Below are positions 17,401 through 24,211 of a DNA stretch of 53,662 nucleotides, piece by piece. Both the position numbers and the translations under genes were made by a program. Source of the DNA: Clostridiales bacterium. GTDB taxonomy: Bacteria > Bacillota > Clostridia > Lachnospirales > WQUN01. Below the pieces are notes generated by a model. That model was not told the DNA's origin. It saw only the letters and a program-made list of their open reading frames with translations, and did not search any database. The first letter of the stretch is position 1; every line of letters begins with the position of its first letter. Location: assembly GCA_031287685.1 (NCBI GenBank), contig JAITSQ010000004.1, forward strand, positions 1 to 53,662. Reading direction: 5' to 3'.

Positions 17401-18153
17401 CTTGTACGAATCCTCAAATAACTTCTTGTGCCTGCCCTCCTCGAACTCAATCTCCAGCAGCTCCGTCAGAAAAGTCGTGTGGCGGCAATGGTCGGACCAG
17501 TAGGTGTCAATCACGCGGATTTCGGTCTCCGTAGGGTCGCGCCGCTCCTCGTCCCGAAAATAATCCCGGCAGAAAAGCAAGTCCTCATATTTCATAGCGA
17601 GGCCCATTTCCTCCCGCGTACTCTTAATTTCCGCGTCCGTTTTTCCGATAAACCCGCCGAGCGTCGGCACCGGCGGGGCCGCGCCCGCCTCCGCTCGTAT
17701 TTTTTCCGGCTTCCCCAGCGGGATTTCACAGGCCTCGACGGGATTCACGCAATATTTTTTAACCGCCGAAAAATCCGCGTCGGACAAATCTCCTGAAACG
17801 GCGAAAACGCGGGAGGAAGCCGCCGCCGCGCTCCAATTGCCCGTGACCGCGCGGATACACTGCTCGCACGAATCGGCGCGCTGGTCAAACTGCCCCGGCA
17901 GGAGAGACACGGCGAAACACCGCTCCCCCGGCTTCGGTGCGAAATCATAGGAAACCTCGTCAACCGGCGCCTCGGCGAACACGGTATATCCGCACGCGGC
18001 GAACTCCTCTTCCGACAGGCCCTCCACGTCATAAACGCTCAAAATCCGCAGGCCGCTGACGACCGGGCTTTTAAGCACGTTCGCGTTCAAATCCCCCCGA
18101 AGCTCCTCCGCCGCCACGTCGGCTTTTTTTTCAACATACGCGCGCCTTATCAA
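14485..18153 (-). CDS. purL: Phosphoribosylformylglycinamidine synthase, single-chain form
   Basis: About 1222 residues, the fused large FGAM synthase that combines the PurS-like linker, synthetase and glutaminase domains found as separate PurS/PurL/PurQ in many Bacillota. It makes FGAM from FGAR with ATP and glutamine. The synthetase segment contains NETHNHPTEIEPFGGAATCIGG. The glutaminase at the C-terminus has the nucleophile Cys in LGVCNGFQAL and the catalytic His/Glu in SHGEGRF. I place the start at the TTG at 18153 (MIRRAYVEKK), preceded by GGAGGAAGGGAG; a TTG at 18180 would put the ribosome site inside the gene. It follows truA closely. Confidence 0.93.
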   Translation of the reverse strand: MIRRAYVEKKADVAAEELRGDLNANVLKSPVVSGLRILSVYDVEGLSEEEFAACGYTVFAEAPVDEVSYDFAPKPGERCFAVSLLPGQFDQRADSCEQCIRAVTGNWSAAAASSRVFAVSGDLSDADFSAVKKYCVNPVEACEIPLGKPEKIRAEAGAAPPVPTLGGFIGKTDAEIKSTREEMGLAMKYEDLLFCRDYFRDEERRDPTETEIRVIDTYWSDHCRHTTFLTELLEIEFEEGRHKKLFEDSYKLYLSERTDLEKPVTLMDLATAAAKALKARGLLPDLDESDEINACSIKIDVETARGGETATEKWLLLFKNETHNHPTEIEPFGGAATCIGGAIRDPLSGRAYVYQAMRVSGAGDPRTPLSETLPGKLPQRKITRTAAAGFSSYGNQIGLATGYVREIYHEGYTAKRMELGAVIGAVELSGVRREAPAPGDLVILVGGATGRDGCGGATGSSKEHTGKSLDLCGAEVQKGNAPTERKLQRLFANREAALLIKRCNDFGAGGVSVAIGELAEGLRIDLSAAPKKYEGLSGTELAISESQERMAVVVDKEDAGKFIAAAREENLDATVVAEATASPRLVMEYEGRVIVNISRAFLNTNGARQTARARLRPPAGERKSLINAGLSDLAVCSQKGLVEMFDSTIGAGSALMPFGGKTYTTPVQAMAAKIPVREGEALTVSLMAHGFDPYLSEWSPFHGGVFAVVDSMAKIAAAGGDISRVYLTFQEYFERMGEDNWGKPLAALLGAYLAQRSLGAAAIGGKDSMSGTFENLSVPPTLVSFAVAAENIGNIITPEFKGAGHAVVLLKTPLLGDDTPDFEAFKRSCARLYSLIKEKIVISAYAVSAGGVFAALAQMSFGNRVGLRGEAAEAFYGSFVLELTDGAGLSAFAGLDARLIGHTIEEPFITLLGGGGVSAIDELLEQWEAPLERVFPSKAPGGDERERPETPEIREWPAVCAKNKFAAPRVLIPVFPGTNCEADTKRAFEAAGASVEVFVVKNLSAQDFRESAEKCAALLRNSQIMAIPGGFSAGDEPNGSGKFIAAFFRGQTAREAVTELLEERDGLILGVCNGFQALLKLGLLPHGRIAEVSAEDPTLTYNTIGRHVSRFVGTRVVSRKSPWLSLAEEGDEYLVPVSHGEGRFVCGENIYRALYENGQIATIYSGFNPNGSARAVEGITSPDGRVFGKMGHSERVGAGLYKNVYGARIGEPVFESGVRYFR

Positions 18154-18180
18154 TCCGCAACAACTCCCTTCCTCCGTCAA

Positions 18181-18945
18181 TCAGTATTCAACTTCCATTA
18201 AAGTAAGGCCGTTCGGCGGCGCGGTCTGGCCCGCGCGGGTCCGGTCCCGGCCTTCGATTATGCCGGTCAGCTCGGCCGGAGCGATTTTGCCGCGGCCGAC
18301 GGCGACGAGCGTACCCGCTATTATCCGCACCATATTGTACAAAAACCCGTCCCCCTCAACGTAAACCGACAGAAGCGCGCCCTCCCGCTCCACGAACGCG
18401 CTGAAAACTGTTCTGACGGTCGTCCGGCTCGACGCGCCGACCGCGCGGAAAGCCGAAAAATCCCTCTTTCCGACGATTAACGCGGCGGCTTCGTTCATAG
18501 CCTCCGCGTCAAGCGGCCTGTAAACCTGCCACGAATACCGCGCCAGAAGCGGGTTCGGCGTTTCCGCGTTCAGAATCTGATAGCGATACGTCTTGCGCTT
18601 GGCGTGGTATCTCGCGTTAAAAGCGTCTTCAACTAAGCCGGCCCTCTTGACCGCTATATCCGGCGGAAGCGCGGTATTGACGGCTTTGGGCAAATTCTCC
18701 GGCGGAAGCCGCAGCTTGAGAATCCTGAAGTTGGCTTTCTGGCCCAGCGCGTGGACGCCCGCGTCCGTGCGCCCCGCCGCGTTCAGCGCGACCGGCTCGC
18801 CCAGAAGAGTTTCAAGCGCGCCCTCCAGGACCTCCTGAACGGCCAAGCCGTTTTTCTGACGCTGCCAGCCGCTGTAGGCCGAGCCGTCGTAAGCTATCGT
18901 CAGCAGTACGTTGTCAAAATTATCCGTATTCCCAATATTTCCCAT
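18181..18945 (-). CDS. truA: tRNA pseudouridine(38-40) synthase
   Basis: A 254-residue TruA. The catalytic Asp61 lies in GRTDAGVHALGQ, and further family segments are YHAKRKTYRY and GEGFLYNMVR-like (EGDGFLYNMVRIIAGTL). It modifies uridines 38-40 in the tRNA anticodon arm. It follows ecfT by 10 bases; an ecfA-ecfT-truA order is common in Bacillota, so this arrangement is conserved. Weak ribosome site (GGTAGGG). Confidence 0.95.
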   Translation of the reverse strand: MGNIGNTDNFDNVLLTIAYDGSAYSGWQRQKNGLAVQEVLEGALETLLGEPVALNAAGRTDAGVHALGQKANFRILKLRLPPENLPKAVNTALPPDIAVKRAGLVEDAFNARYHAKRKTYRYQILNAETPNPLLARYSWQVYRPLDAEAMNEAAALIVGKRDFSAFRAVGASSRTTVRTVFSAFVEREGALLSVYVEGDGFLYNMVRIIAGTLVAVGRGKIAPAELTGIIEGRDRTRAGQTAPPNGLTLMEVEY

Positions 18946-18955
18946 TTAATAATCC

Positions 18956-19759
18956 CTACCTTATCGCCAGAACGCAAACGGCGAAAAGCGCGGTCATTAA
19001 AATCGCCATATAGTCTTGCCGCGTCATTTTGAGGGAGCGGAGCTTCGTGCGCTTAACGTCCGTGCGGTAGCACCGCGCCTCCATAGCCGTGGCCAGGTCG
19101 TCGGCGCGGCGGAAAGCCGATATAAAAAGCGGCACGAGAATCGGCACGAGCGCCTTTACCCGCCTCATTAGGCTGCCCGTTTCAAAATCCGCGCCGCGCG
19201 CTTTCTGCGCCTTAATTATTTTGTCCATTTCGTCAATAAGCGTGGGTATAAAGCGCAGCGCGATGGTCATCATCATAGCCACCTCCGCCGCCGGGAAGCC
19301 GATTTTGGCAAGCGGCGCCAAAAAAAACTCAATCGCGTCCGCCAAAGCCAGCGGAGTCGTCGTGAGCGTCAGCATCGACGAGAACGTTACGAGCAGCATA
19401 AGCCGGACGGCCATTTTCGCCGCCATAATAAGGCCGCTTTCCGATATTTGGGCAAAACCCAGGTTCAGCAGCAAGTCGGCCGAGTCTATCGGCGGCGTAA
19501 AAAACACGTTAAGAACAGCCGTAAAAATAAGCAGCGCCCAAACCGCCCGAAGTCCGCGCAAAATAAATTTCAGCGGAACCTTGCTCAGGTAAACCGCCAC
19601 AAACAAGGCCCCGGTCACAAAACAATATCCCCCGGCGCTTTCGACAAAAAAAGCCACGACGACATAAGTTATGGTCATAACGAGCTTCACTCGCGAGTCA
19701 AGCTCGTGCGCTATGGATTTCGCCGGATAATACTGGCCTATCGCGGTGCGTATATTCAT
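18956..19759 (-). CDS. ecfT: ECF transporter transmembrane protein EcfT
   Basis: A 267-residue transmembrane coupling subunit of a group II ECF vitamin/metal transporter. About five hydrophobic segments are visible, and the two cytoplasmic coupling motifs with Ala-Arg (KARGADF and AMEARCYR), which contact EcfA1/EcfA2, are intact. Together with the two ATPases it energises several exchangeable S components, none of which is encoded here. A 250-bp repeat cassette separates it from ecfA2; its right inverted repeat lies just upstream of the ribosome site (AAGGAAGTGA) and contributes a TATAAT-like box. Confidence 0.93.
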   Translation of the reverse strand: MNIRTAIGQYYPAKSIAHELDSRVKLVMTITYVVVAFFVESAGGYCFVTGALFVAVYLSKVPLKFILRGLRAVWALLIFTAVLNVFFTPPIDSADLLLNLGFAQISESGLIMAAKMAVRLMLLVTFSSMLTLTTTPLALADAIEFFLAPLAKIGFPAAEVAMMMTIALRFIPTLIDEMDKIIKAQKARGADFETGSLMRRVKALVPILVPLFISAFRRADDLATAMEARCYRTDVKRTKLRSLKMTRQDYMAILMTALFAVCVLAIR

Positions 19760-19778
19760 CGGCTCACTTCCTTAAAAT

Positions 19779-20028
19779 TATAGCAATTTTCAAAATCGTG
19801 ACTCGGGGTTTTGAGCTTCCAAGAGAAGCTCAAAACCCCCTCCTTGACTGCCAGCGTTGCTCGGTGTTTTCATTTGTCTAAAGCAAGTTTAGACAAACGA
19901 AAGCCCCCTCCTCCGCGAAAAACGGCTTAAAATCGGTGTTTTTTGGCACCTACTGCCGTGCCAAAAAGCCGCCTTCTTGCCGCCGATTTTCCGCTCCGCG
20001 CCAGTCAACGTTTTGTAAAATTGCTATA
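19779..20028. repeat. Inverted-repeat cassette E2 between ecfA2 and ecfT
   Basis: Bounded by TATAGCAATTTTCAAAATCG and CGTTTTGTAAAATTGCTATA. Inside are three hairpin units: a GGGGTTTTGAGCTT/AAGCTCAAAACCCC unit (19803-19846), an alpha unit with TCATTTGTCTAAA/TTTAGACAAACGA (about 19860-19912), and a beta unit with TTTTTGGCAC/GTGCCAAAAA (about 19932-19980). Read on the minus strand, the cassette runs in the sense of transcription, its left end overlapping the ecfA2 3' end. Confidence 0.9.
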
Positions 20029-20889
20029 GCCCTGTTTTTCGCGGCTTTCCCACAAAGAGAGCAGCTCCTTCGCCGCTTCCTCGACGGTATATATGTTTTC
20101 GCGCACATTAAAGCCGCTCGCCGCCAGTTCCTTCATCAAATAAGTAATCTGCGGGGCGGACAGGCCCATCGCCTCAAGCTCCCCCGCGCGGGAAAAAACT
20201 TCCCCCACCGTGCCGGAAAGGGCTATTTCCCCGTTATTCAGGACGAACACGCGGTCAACGAGCCGCGCCACGTCCTCCATGCTGTGCGACACAAGGATTA
20301 CGGTGATTTTAAGCTCCTCGCGCATATGCTTAATCTGGCTTAAGATTTCGTCCCGCCCGCGCGGGTCAAGCCCCGCCGTAGGCTCGTCGAGAATGAGTAT
20401 TTCCGGCTCCATCGCGAGAACGCCCGCTATAGCCACGCGCCGCTTCTCTCCGCCCGAAAGCTCAAACGGCGATTTTTCGTAATAATCCTCGCAAATGCCG
20501 ACCGCCGAAAGCGCCGCGCGCACGCGCCTGTCGGCTTCTAAATGCTCAAGGCTCATCAGCTTCAGCCCAAACGCCACGTCCTTATACACGCTTACCTCGA
20601 AAAGCTGATGCTCCGGGTACTGAAAAACAAGGCCGACGCGCCGCCTGACGTCCTTCAGGCGGTTTTTGTCAGCGTTTATATCCTCCCCGTTCAGGAGCAC
20701 CAGCCCCTCCGTCGGCGGAAGCAAGGCGTTAAAATGCTGTATCAGCGTGGACTTGCCGGAGCCGGTATGGCCGATAATGCCCACAAATTCCCCCGGTTCT
20801 ATTTTTATGTTTATATCGCGGAGGGCCGTTTTCTCGAAAGAAGTGCCGCTGTTGTACACATAGCTGACGTTCCTTAGCTCAATTGACAT
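20005..20889 (-). CDS. ecfA2: ECF transporter ATPase EcfA2
   Basis: A 294-residue ABC ATPase. Walker A is GHTGSGKST, the signature LSGGEKRRVAIAG, Walker B ILILDEPTAGLD. The start at 20889 shares one base with the ecfA1 stop (TGATG), so the two are coupled. The last seven codons (YSNFTKR) and the stop TGA are supplied by the inverted end of the adjacent repeat cassette: the cassette seems to have inserted at or near the original stop and the reading frame now runs into it. The catalytic core is unaffected. Confidence 0.93.
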   Translation of the reverse strand: MSIELRNVSYVYNSGTSFEKTALRDINIKIEPGEFVGIIGHTGSGKSTLIQHFNALLPPTEGLVLLNGEDINADKNRLKDVRRRVGLVFQYPEHQLFEVSVYKDVAFGLKLMSLEHLEADRRVRAALSAVGICEDYYEKSPFELSGGEKRRVAIAGVLAMEPEILILDEPTAGLDPRGRDEILSQIKHMREELKITVILVSHSMEDVARLVDRVFVLNNGEIALSGTVGEVFSRAGELEAMGLSAPQITYLMKELAASGFNVRENIYTVEEAAKELLSLWESREKQGYSNFTKR

Positions 20890-21797
20890 CACCGCACCTC
20901 CGGCGCGCCGTCCCGCCCGAGGCTCCGCAGGCCGGAGGCGAACCGGGCGCGGAGGGCGCAAAGCTCCATAACCATCTCGCTCGTAGTTAAAATCCCTCCG
21001 GGCAGGGGCACGCCCGCCTTTTTCAGGATATGCGCCAGCTCCGAAACCTGCGGCGCGTCGAGCCTCAGCTCAGCCAGCCGCTCCACGCTGCTGAAAACCT
21101 CGCTCGGGCTTCCCTCCATAGCTATCCGCCCGTCGTCCATTACAAGCACGCGGTCCGCGCGCACGGCCTCGTCCATAAAATGCGTAATGAGAACCACCGT
21201 TATGTTCCGCTCTTTATTCAGGCGCGTCACGGCGCTTATGACCTCCCGCCGGCCCACCGGGTCGAGCATTGCCGTCGGCTCGTCGAGGACGAGTATCTCC
21301 GGCTCCATCGCCAGCACGCCCGCTATGGCCACGCGCTGCTTCTGCCCGCCCGACAAAAAGTGCGGCGGGGAATCGGCAAAATCGCGCAAGCCCACCGCCT
21401 CAAGCGCGAAATCCACCCGCTCGCGGATCTCGGCGGGGGGCAGGGCCAGGTTCTCCGGCCCGAAGGCCACGTCCTCTTCGACTATATTGGCGATTATCTG
21501 GTTGTCCGGGTTTTGAAACACCATTCCCGCCGATTTCCTCACTTCATAAATATTCCCGGCGACGCTCGTGTCAAGCCCGTTGACGAAAACCTGCCCGGTT
21601 TTCGGCGTAAGGAGGGCGTTTATGAGCTTCGCGGCGGTGGATTTGCCGGAGCCGTTATGACCCAAAACCGCCAGAAACTCTCCCCTGGGTACGGAAAAAG
21701 AAACGTCCCGAAGGGCGCGGCAGGTGCTCGAAACCCGGCGCTCCTCGTCGTAACGGGCGTATTCAAAAGATACGTTCTTGAATTCTATTATACCCAT
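20889..21797 (-). CDS. ecfA1: ECF transporter ATPase EcfA1
   Basis: A 302-residue ABC ATPase starting MGIIEFKNVSFEYARYDEE; a longer frame to 21890 would overlap the DUF4446 gene and is not needed. Walker A GHNGSGKST, signature LSGGQKQRVAIAG and Walker B ILVLDEPTAMLDP are complete. It pairs with EcfA2 to drive EcfT and an S component encoded elsewhere. It follows the DUF4446 gene without a gap. Confidence 0.93.
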   Translation of the reverse strand: MGIIEFKNVSFEYARYDEERRVSSTCRALRDVSFSVPRGEFLAVLGHNGSGKSTAAKLINALLTPKTGQVFVNGLDTSVAGNIYEVRKSAGMVFQNPDNQIIANIVEEDVAFGPENLALPPAEIRERVDFALEAVGLRDFADSPPHFLSGGQKQRVAIAGVLAMEPEILVLDEPTAMLDPVGRREVISAVTRLNKERNITVVLITHFMDEAVRADRVLVMDDGRIAMEGSPSEVFSSVERLAELRLDAPQVSELAHILKKAGVPLPGGILTTSEMVMELCALRARFASGLRSLGRDGAPEVR

Positions 21798-21798
21798 A

Positions 21799-22290
21799 TC
21801 AACCTTCCAAGGCTTTAAGAATAGCCCGTTTTTCCTCCTCGGAAAGCGGGTAGACGCTGCCTCCGTCCTCAACGGGCTTGGAGTAAACATATGAGCCTTC
21901 GCGCGAAAAAATCGTGTTCAGCACGATTCCGGCGCGATTTTCGTCCAGCAGGGCCAGCGCGAAGCAAAGGTCCCCGCCCACGTCCTGAAAATGGTTGTAG
22001 CGCACAAGCCCCACCTTCGACAGGCAGTAAGTCAAGCGTTTGTCCATATCCCGCGCTTTGCGCGTAATTTCGTCGTATTTTCCGTCTATCCGCTCGGAAA
22101 GGCTTATGTAGTCGCGGAGCATTTTTTCAATATCCCCGCCGGATTCTGTCCGCATAAAGGCGTCCACGCGCCGCTTCAACGACGAAACCTTGGCGAGCGC
22201 GCACGCGGAAAGCGCCAGCAACAGAATAAAGGCGCCGCCGGCGGCCCAGAAAATATAAGGATACGCTTCGTATATTTGATTCAACGGCAT
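21799..22290 (-). CDS. DUF4446-family membrane-anchored protein
   Basis: A 163-residue protein with one N-terminal membrane helix (about residues 12-33) and a cytoplasmic coiled coil (LKRRVDAFMR to ARDMDKRLTYC). The family core follows: VGLVRYNHFQDVGGDLCFALALLD and a C-terminal ISRE-like segment (FSREGSYVYSKPVEDG). DUF4446 genes typically follow parB (spo0J) in Clostridia, as here. Function unknown. The ATG at 22290 follows GGGTGA by a short spacer; a GTG three codons upstream is possible. Confidence 0.85.
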   Translation of the reverse strand: MPLNQIYEAYPYIFWAAGGAFILLLALSACALAKVSSLKRRVDAFMRTESGGDIEKMLRDYISLSERIDGKYDEITRKARDMDKRLTYCLSKVGLVRYNHFQDVGGDLCFALALLDENRAGIVLNTIFSREGSYVYSKPVEDGGSVYPLSEEEKRAILKALEG

Positions 22291-22314
22291 ACTTATCACC
22301 CGATTCCAATAAGG

Positions 22315-23175
22315 TTATCTGAAAAATCCCAAAATCCGTTCAAGCTCCTCGTGAGAATAATATTCTATCTCGATTCTTCCCTTTTCCTTGCCCTGGGTTT
22401 CTTTAATCGCGAACTTCGTGCCAAGAATCCGGCGCATATCGTTCTCAATTTCCGAATAATCCGCGGAAGCGCCCGGAGCGCCTGTCCGCGCGCCTTTTGG
22501 GGAAAGCAGGGCTTTCACGAGCTTTTCGGCGGCTTTAGCGGAAAGCTCCTCCTCTATGACGCGTTCGGCCGCGTGAAACTGGACCTCCGCGTCCTCTATC
22601 CGCAAAAGGGCGCGCCCCGCCGCCGGAGAGAGCCGCCCGCACGCTATAAACTCCCGCACGCGCGGGTCAAGGTTAAGCAACGCCAGCGCGTAGGAAACGG
22701 CGCTCCGGCTCTTGCCGACTTTCGCCGCCACGTCCTCCTGCCGCATAAAAAACTCCTCCATAAGGCGCTTATAGCCCTCCGCCTCCTCGACGGGGCTGAG
22801 GTCCTCCCGCTGAAGGTTTTCTATAAGCGCCGCCGAGAGCGTCTGCGCGTCCCCAAAGTCCTTCACGAGCACGGGCACGCGGGTCAGCCCCGCCTGCCTC
22901 GCCGCGCGCCACCGCCGCTCCCCCGCGATTATGACGTAAACGCCGTCCCGCTCCCGCGCCAGAATCGGCGAAAGCACGCCGTGCTCGGCGACGGACGCGG
23001 CCAGCTCCGCTATGGCTTCCTCCGAAAACCGCTTGCGCGGCTGGTCTTTATTAGGCTCGATTTTATTTATATCAACCGAAAGCACGGACTCCGCCCCGTC
23101 CGCCGCCGGCCGCTCGGCCTCCTCCGTGTTCAGCAGCGCGCCCAAGCCGCGCCCAAGCCCTTTTTTAGGCGTCAT
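22315..23175 (-). CDS. parB: Chromosome-partitioning protein ParB (Spo0J-like)
   Basis: A 286-residue ParB. The N-terminal CTP-binding region contains the family motifs LSPILARERDGVYVIIAGERRWRAA (with the GERR box at about residues 106-109). A helix-turn-helix follows (EDVAAKVGKSRSAVSYALALLNL), then the C-terminal dimerisation domain. ParB loads on parS sites and organises the origin region with ParA and SMC. No parS 16-mer was seen in the window. It lies about 100 bases downstream of parA. Confidence 0.95.
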   Translation of the reverse strand: MTPKKGLGRGLGALLNTEEAERPAADGAESVLSVDINKIEPNKDQPRKRFSEEAIAELAASVAEHGVLSPILARERDGVYVIIAGERRWRAARQAGLTRVPVLVKDFGDAQTLSAALIENLQREDLSPVEEAEGYKRLMEEFFMRQEDVAAKVGKSRSAVSYALALLNLDPRVREFIACGRLSPAAGRALLRIEDAEVQFHAAERVIEEELSAKAAEKLVKALLSPKGARTGAPGASADYSEIENDMRRILGTKFAIKETQGKEKGRIEIEYYSHEELERILGFFR

Positions 23176-23198
23176 ATGCGCCGCTCCTTTGTCGTTTC

Positions 23199-23270
23199 TT
23201 AGAAACCTGTTCCTAATTAGGTAGAAATGCCGGAACCCCGCGTTTATATCCTACGGGAGCAGGTTCTTAA
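23199..23270. repeat. Imperfect 72-bp inverted repeat between parA and parB
   Basis: Ends TTAGAAACCTGTTCCT and GGGAGCAGGTTCTTAA pair at 13 of 16 positions. It fills nearly the whole gap between the two genes. It could be a hairpin in the mRNA or a small relic insertion; the edges do not match the alpha/beta repeats. Confidence 0.5.
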
Positions 23271-23271
23271 T

Positions 23272-24033
23272 TTATTTTCCGTTAAGCACGGCCTCCGCCA
23301 GAAGCCTGTAGCTTTCCGCGCCCTTTGACTTGTCGTCGTAAAGGGTTATGGGCATGCCATGGCTCGGCGCCTCGGACAGGCGGACGTTTCTCGGGATAAT
23401 CGAGCGGTAAATCTCCTGTCCGACGTGGTTTTTTACTTCCTCGACGACCTGCATCGATAAATTCGTGCGCGCGTCGTACATTGTAAAGACTATGCCTTCA
23501 ATTTTCAGTTCCGGGTTGAGTTTTTTCTGAACAAGGCTCAGAGTGTGCATAAGCTGGCTAAGTCCCTCCAGCGCGAAGTACTCGCACTGAATCGGCACAA
23601 GCACGGAGTCCGCCGCGCACAGGGCGTTGACGGTCAGCATACTCAGCGACGGCGGGCAGTCTATAAGTATAAAATCCCGCCGCTCCCGCTCCGTTTTCAA
23701 AGCCTCCCGGAGCAAAAACTCCCGGTTTTCCCGCTCAATAAGCTCAATTTCCGCGCCGGCCAAGTTTATGTTTGCCGGCGCGACCATAAGCCCCGGCACC
23801 GCCGTCTCAAGCAAAACGTCCGAAAGGGAGGCCTCGCCCAGAAGAACGTTGTACACTGTTTTTTCGATTGAGTTTTTGTCAAGCCCGAAGCCGCTCGTTG
23901 TGTTGCCCTGAGGGTCGCAGTCTATGGTCAGCACGTTTCTGCCCTTTTGCGCCAGGCAGGCCGAAAGATTTATATTTGTAGTGGTTTTGCCCACGCCGCC
24001 CTTCTGGTTAGCCACGGCTATAACCCTGGACAT
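23272..24033 (-). CDS. parA: Chromosome-partitioning ATPase ParA (Soj-like)
   Basis: A 253-residue deviant-Walker ATPase starting MSRVIAVANQKGGVGKTTT; the motif KGGVGKTTT (residues 11-19) includes the signature Lys. Further motifs are DCDPQGNTTSGFG and FILIDCPPSLSMLTVNAL. There is no N-terminal helix-turn-helix, as in chromosomal Soj. The ATG at 24033 gives the family start; upstream in-frame codons are not conserved. It is the first gene after a good promoter and heads the long leftward operon. Confidence 0.95.
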   Translation of the reverse strand: MSRVIAVANQKGGVGKTTTNINLSACLAQKGRNVLTIDCDPQGNTTSGFGLDKNSIEKTVYNVLLGEASLSDVLLETAVPGLMVAPANINLAGAEIELIERENREFLLREALKTERERRDFILIDCPPSLSMLTVNALCAADSVLVPIQCEYFALEGLSQLMHTLSLVQKKLNPELKIEGIVFTMYDARTNLSMQVVEEVKNHVGQEIYRSIIPRNVRLSEAPSHGMPITLYDDKSKGAESYRLLAEAVLNGK

Positions 24034-24074
24034 ATCAATACCCCCCGGATTCGCTGATTCGCGCAACTCTTTCT

Positions 24075-24103
24075 ATTATACCACAATACGCCGCCCGGCG
24101 CAA
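24075..24103 (-). promoter_or_regulatory. Promoter of the parA operon
   Basis: Minus strand TTGCGC (24098-24103), exactly 17 bases, then TATAAT (24075-24080), 42 bases before the parA start. Confidence 0.65.
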
Positions 24104-24124
24104 TAGATTTTCGCGCGTTAGCCC

Positions 24125-24200
24125 AGGGCGTGTTCAGATAAAGCTCTTACGCGCCTTTGCGGCTGATTTTCCGCGCAACCCATTTATGTGAACACGCCCT
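24125..24200. repeat. MITE-like 76-bp element with 12-bp perfect terminal inverted repeats
   Basis: Ends AGGGCGTGTTCA and TGAACACGCCCT are perfect and the similarity extends inward with ATAAA. The ends resemble those of IS-type transposons, and the inside has no coding capacity. It lies between the chemoreceptor 3' end and the parA promoter. No target-site duplication is obvious. Its core GATTTTCCGCGC recalls the GATTTTCCGCTC segment of the repeat cassettes. Confidence 0.6.
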
Positions 24201-24211
24201 AAATAAGTTAT

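Noticed and set aside
18956..21797. A substrate-binding S component for the ECF transporter
   Set aside because: No small hydrophobic S-type gene lies in or next to this operon. The module is likely shared by S components elsewhere.
22315..24210. parS sites near parA/parB
   Set aside because: No sequence close to the usual 16-base parS palindrome was found by eye in this part.
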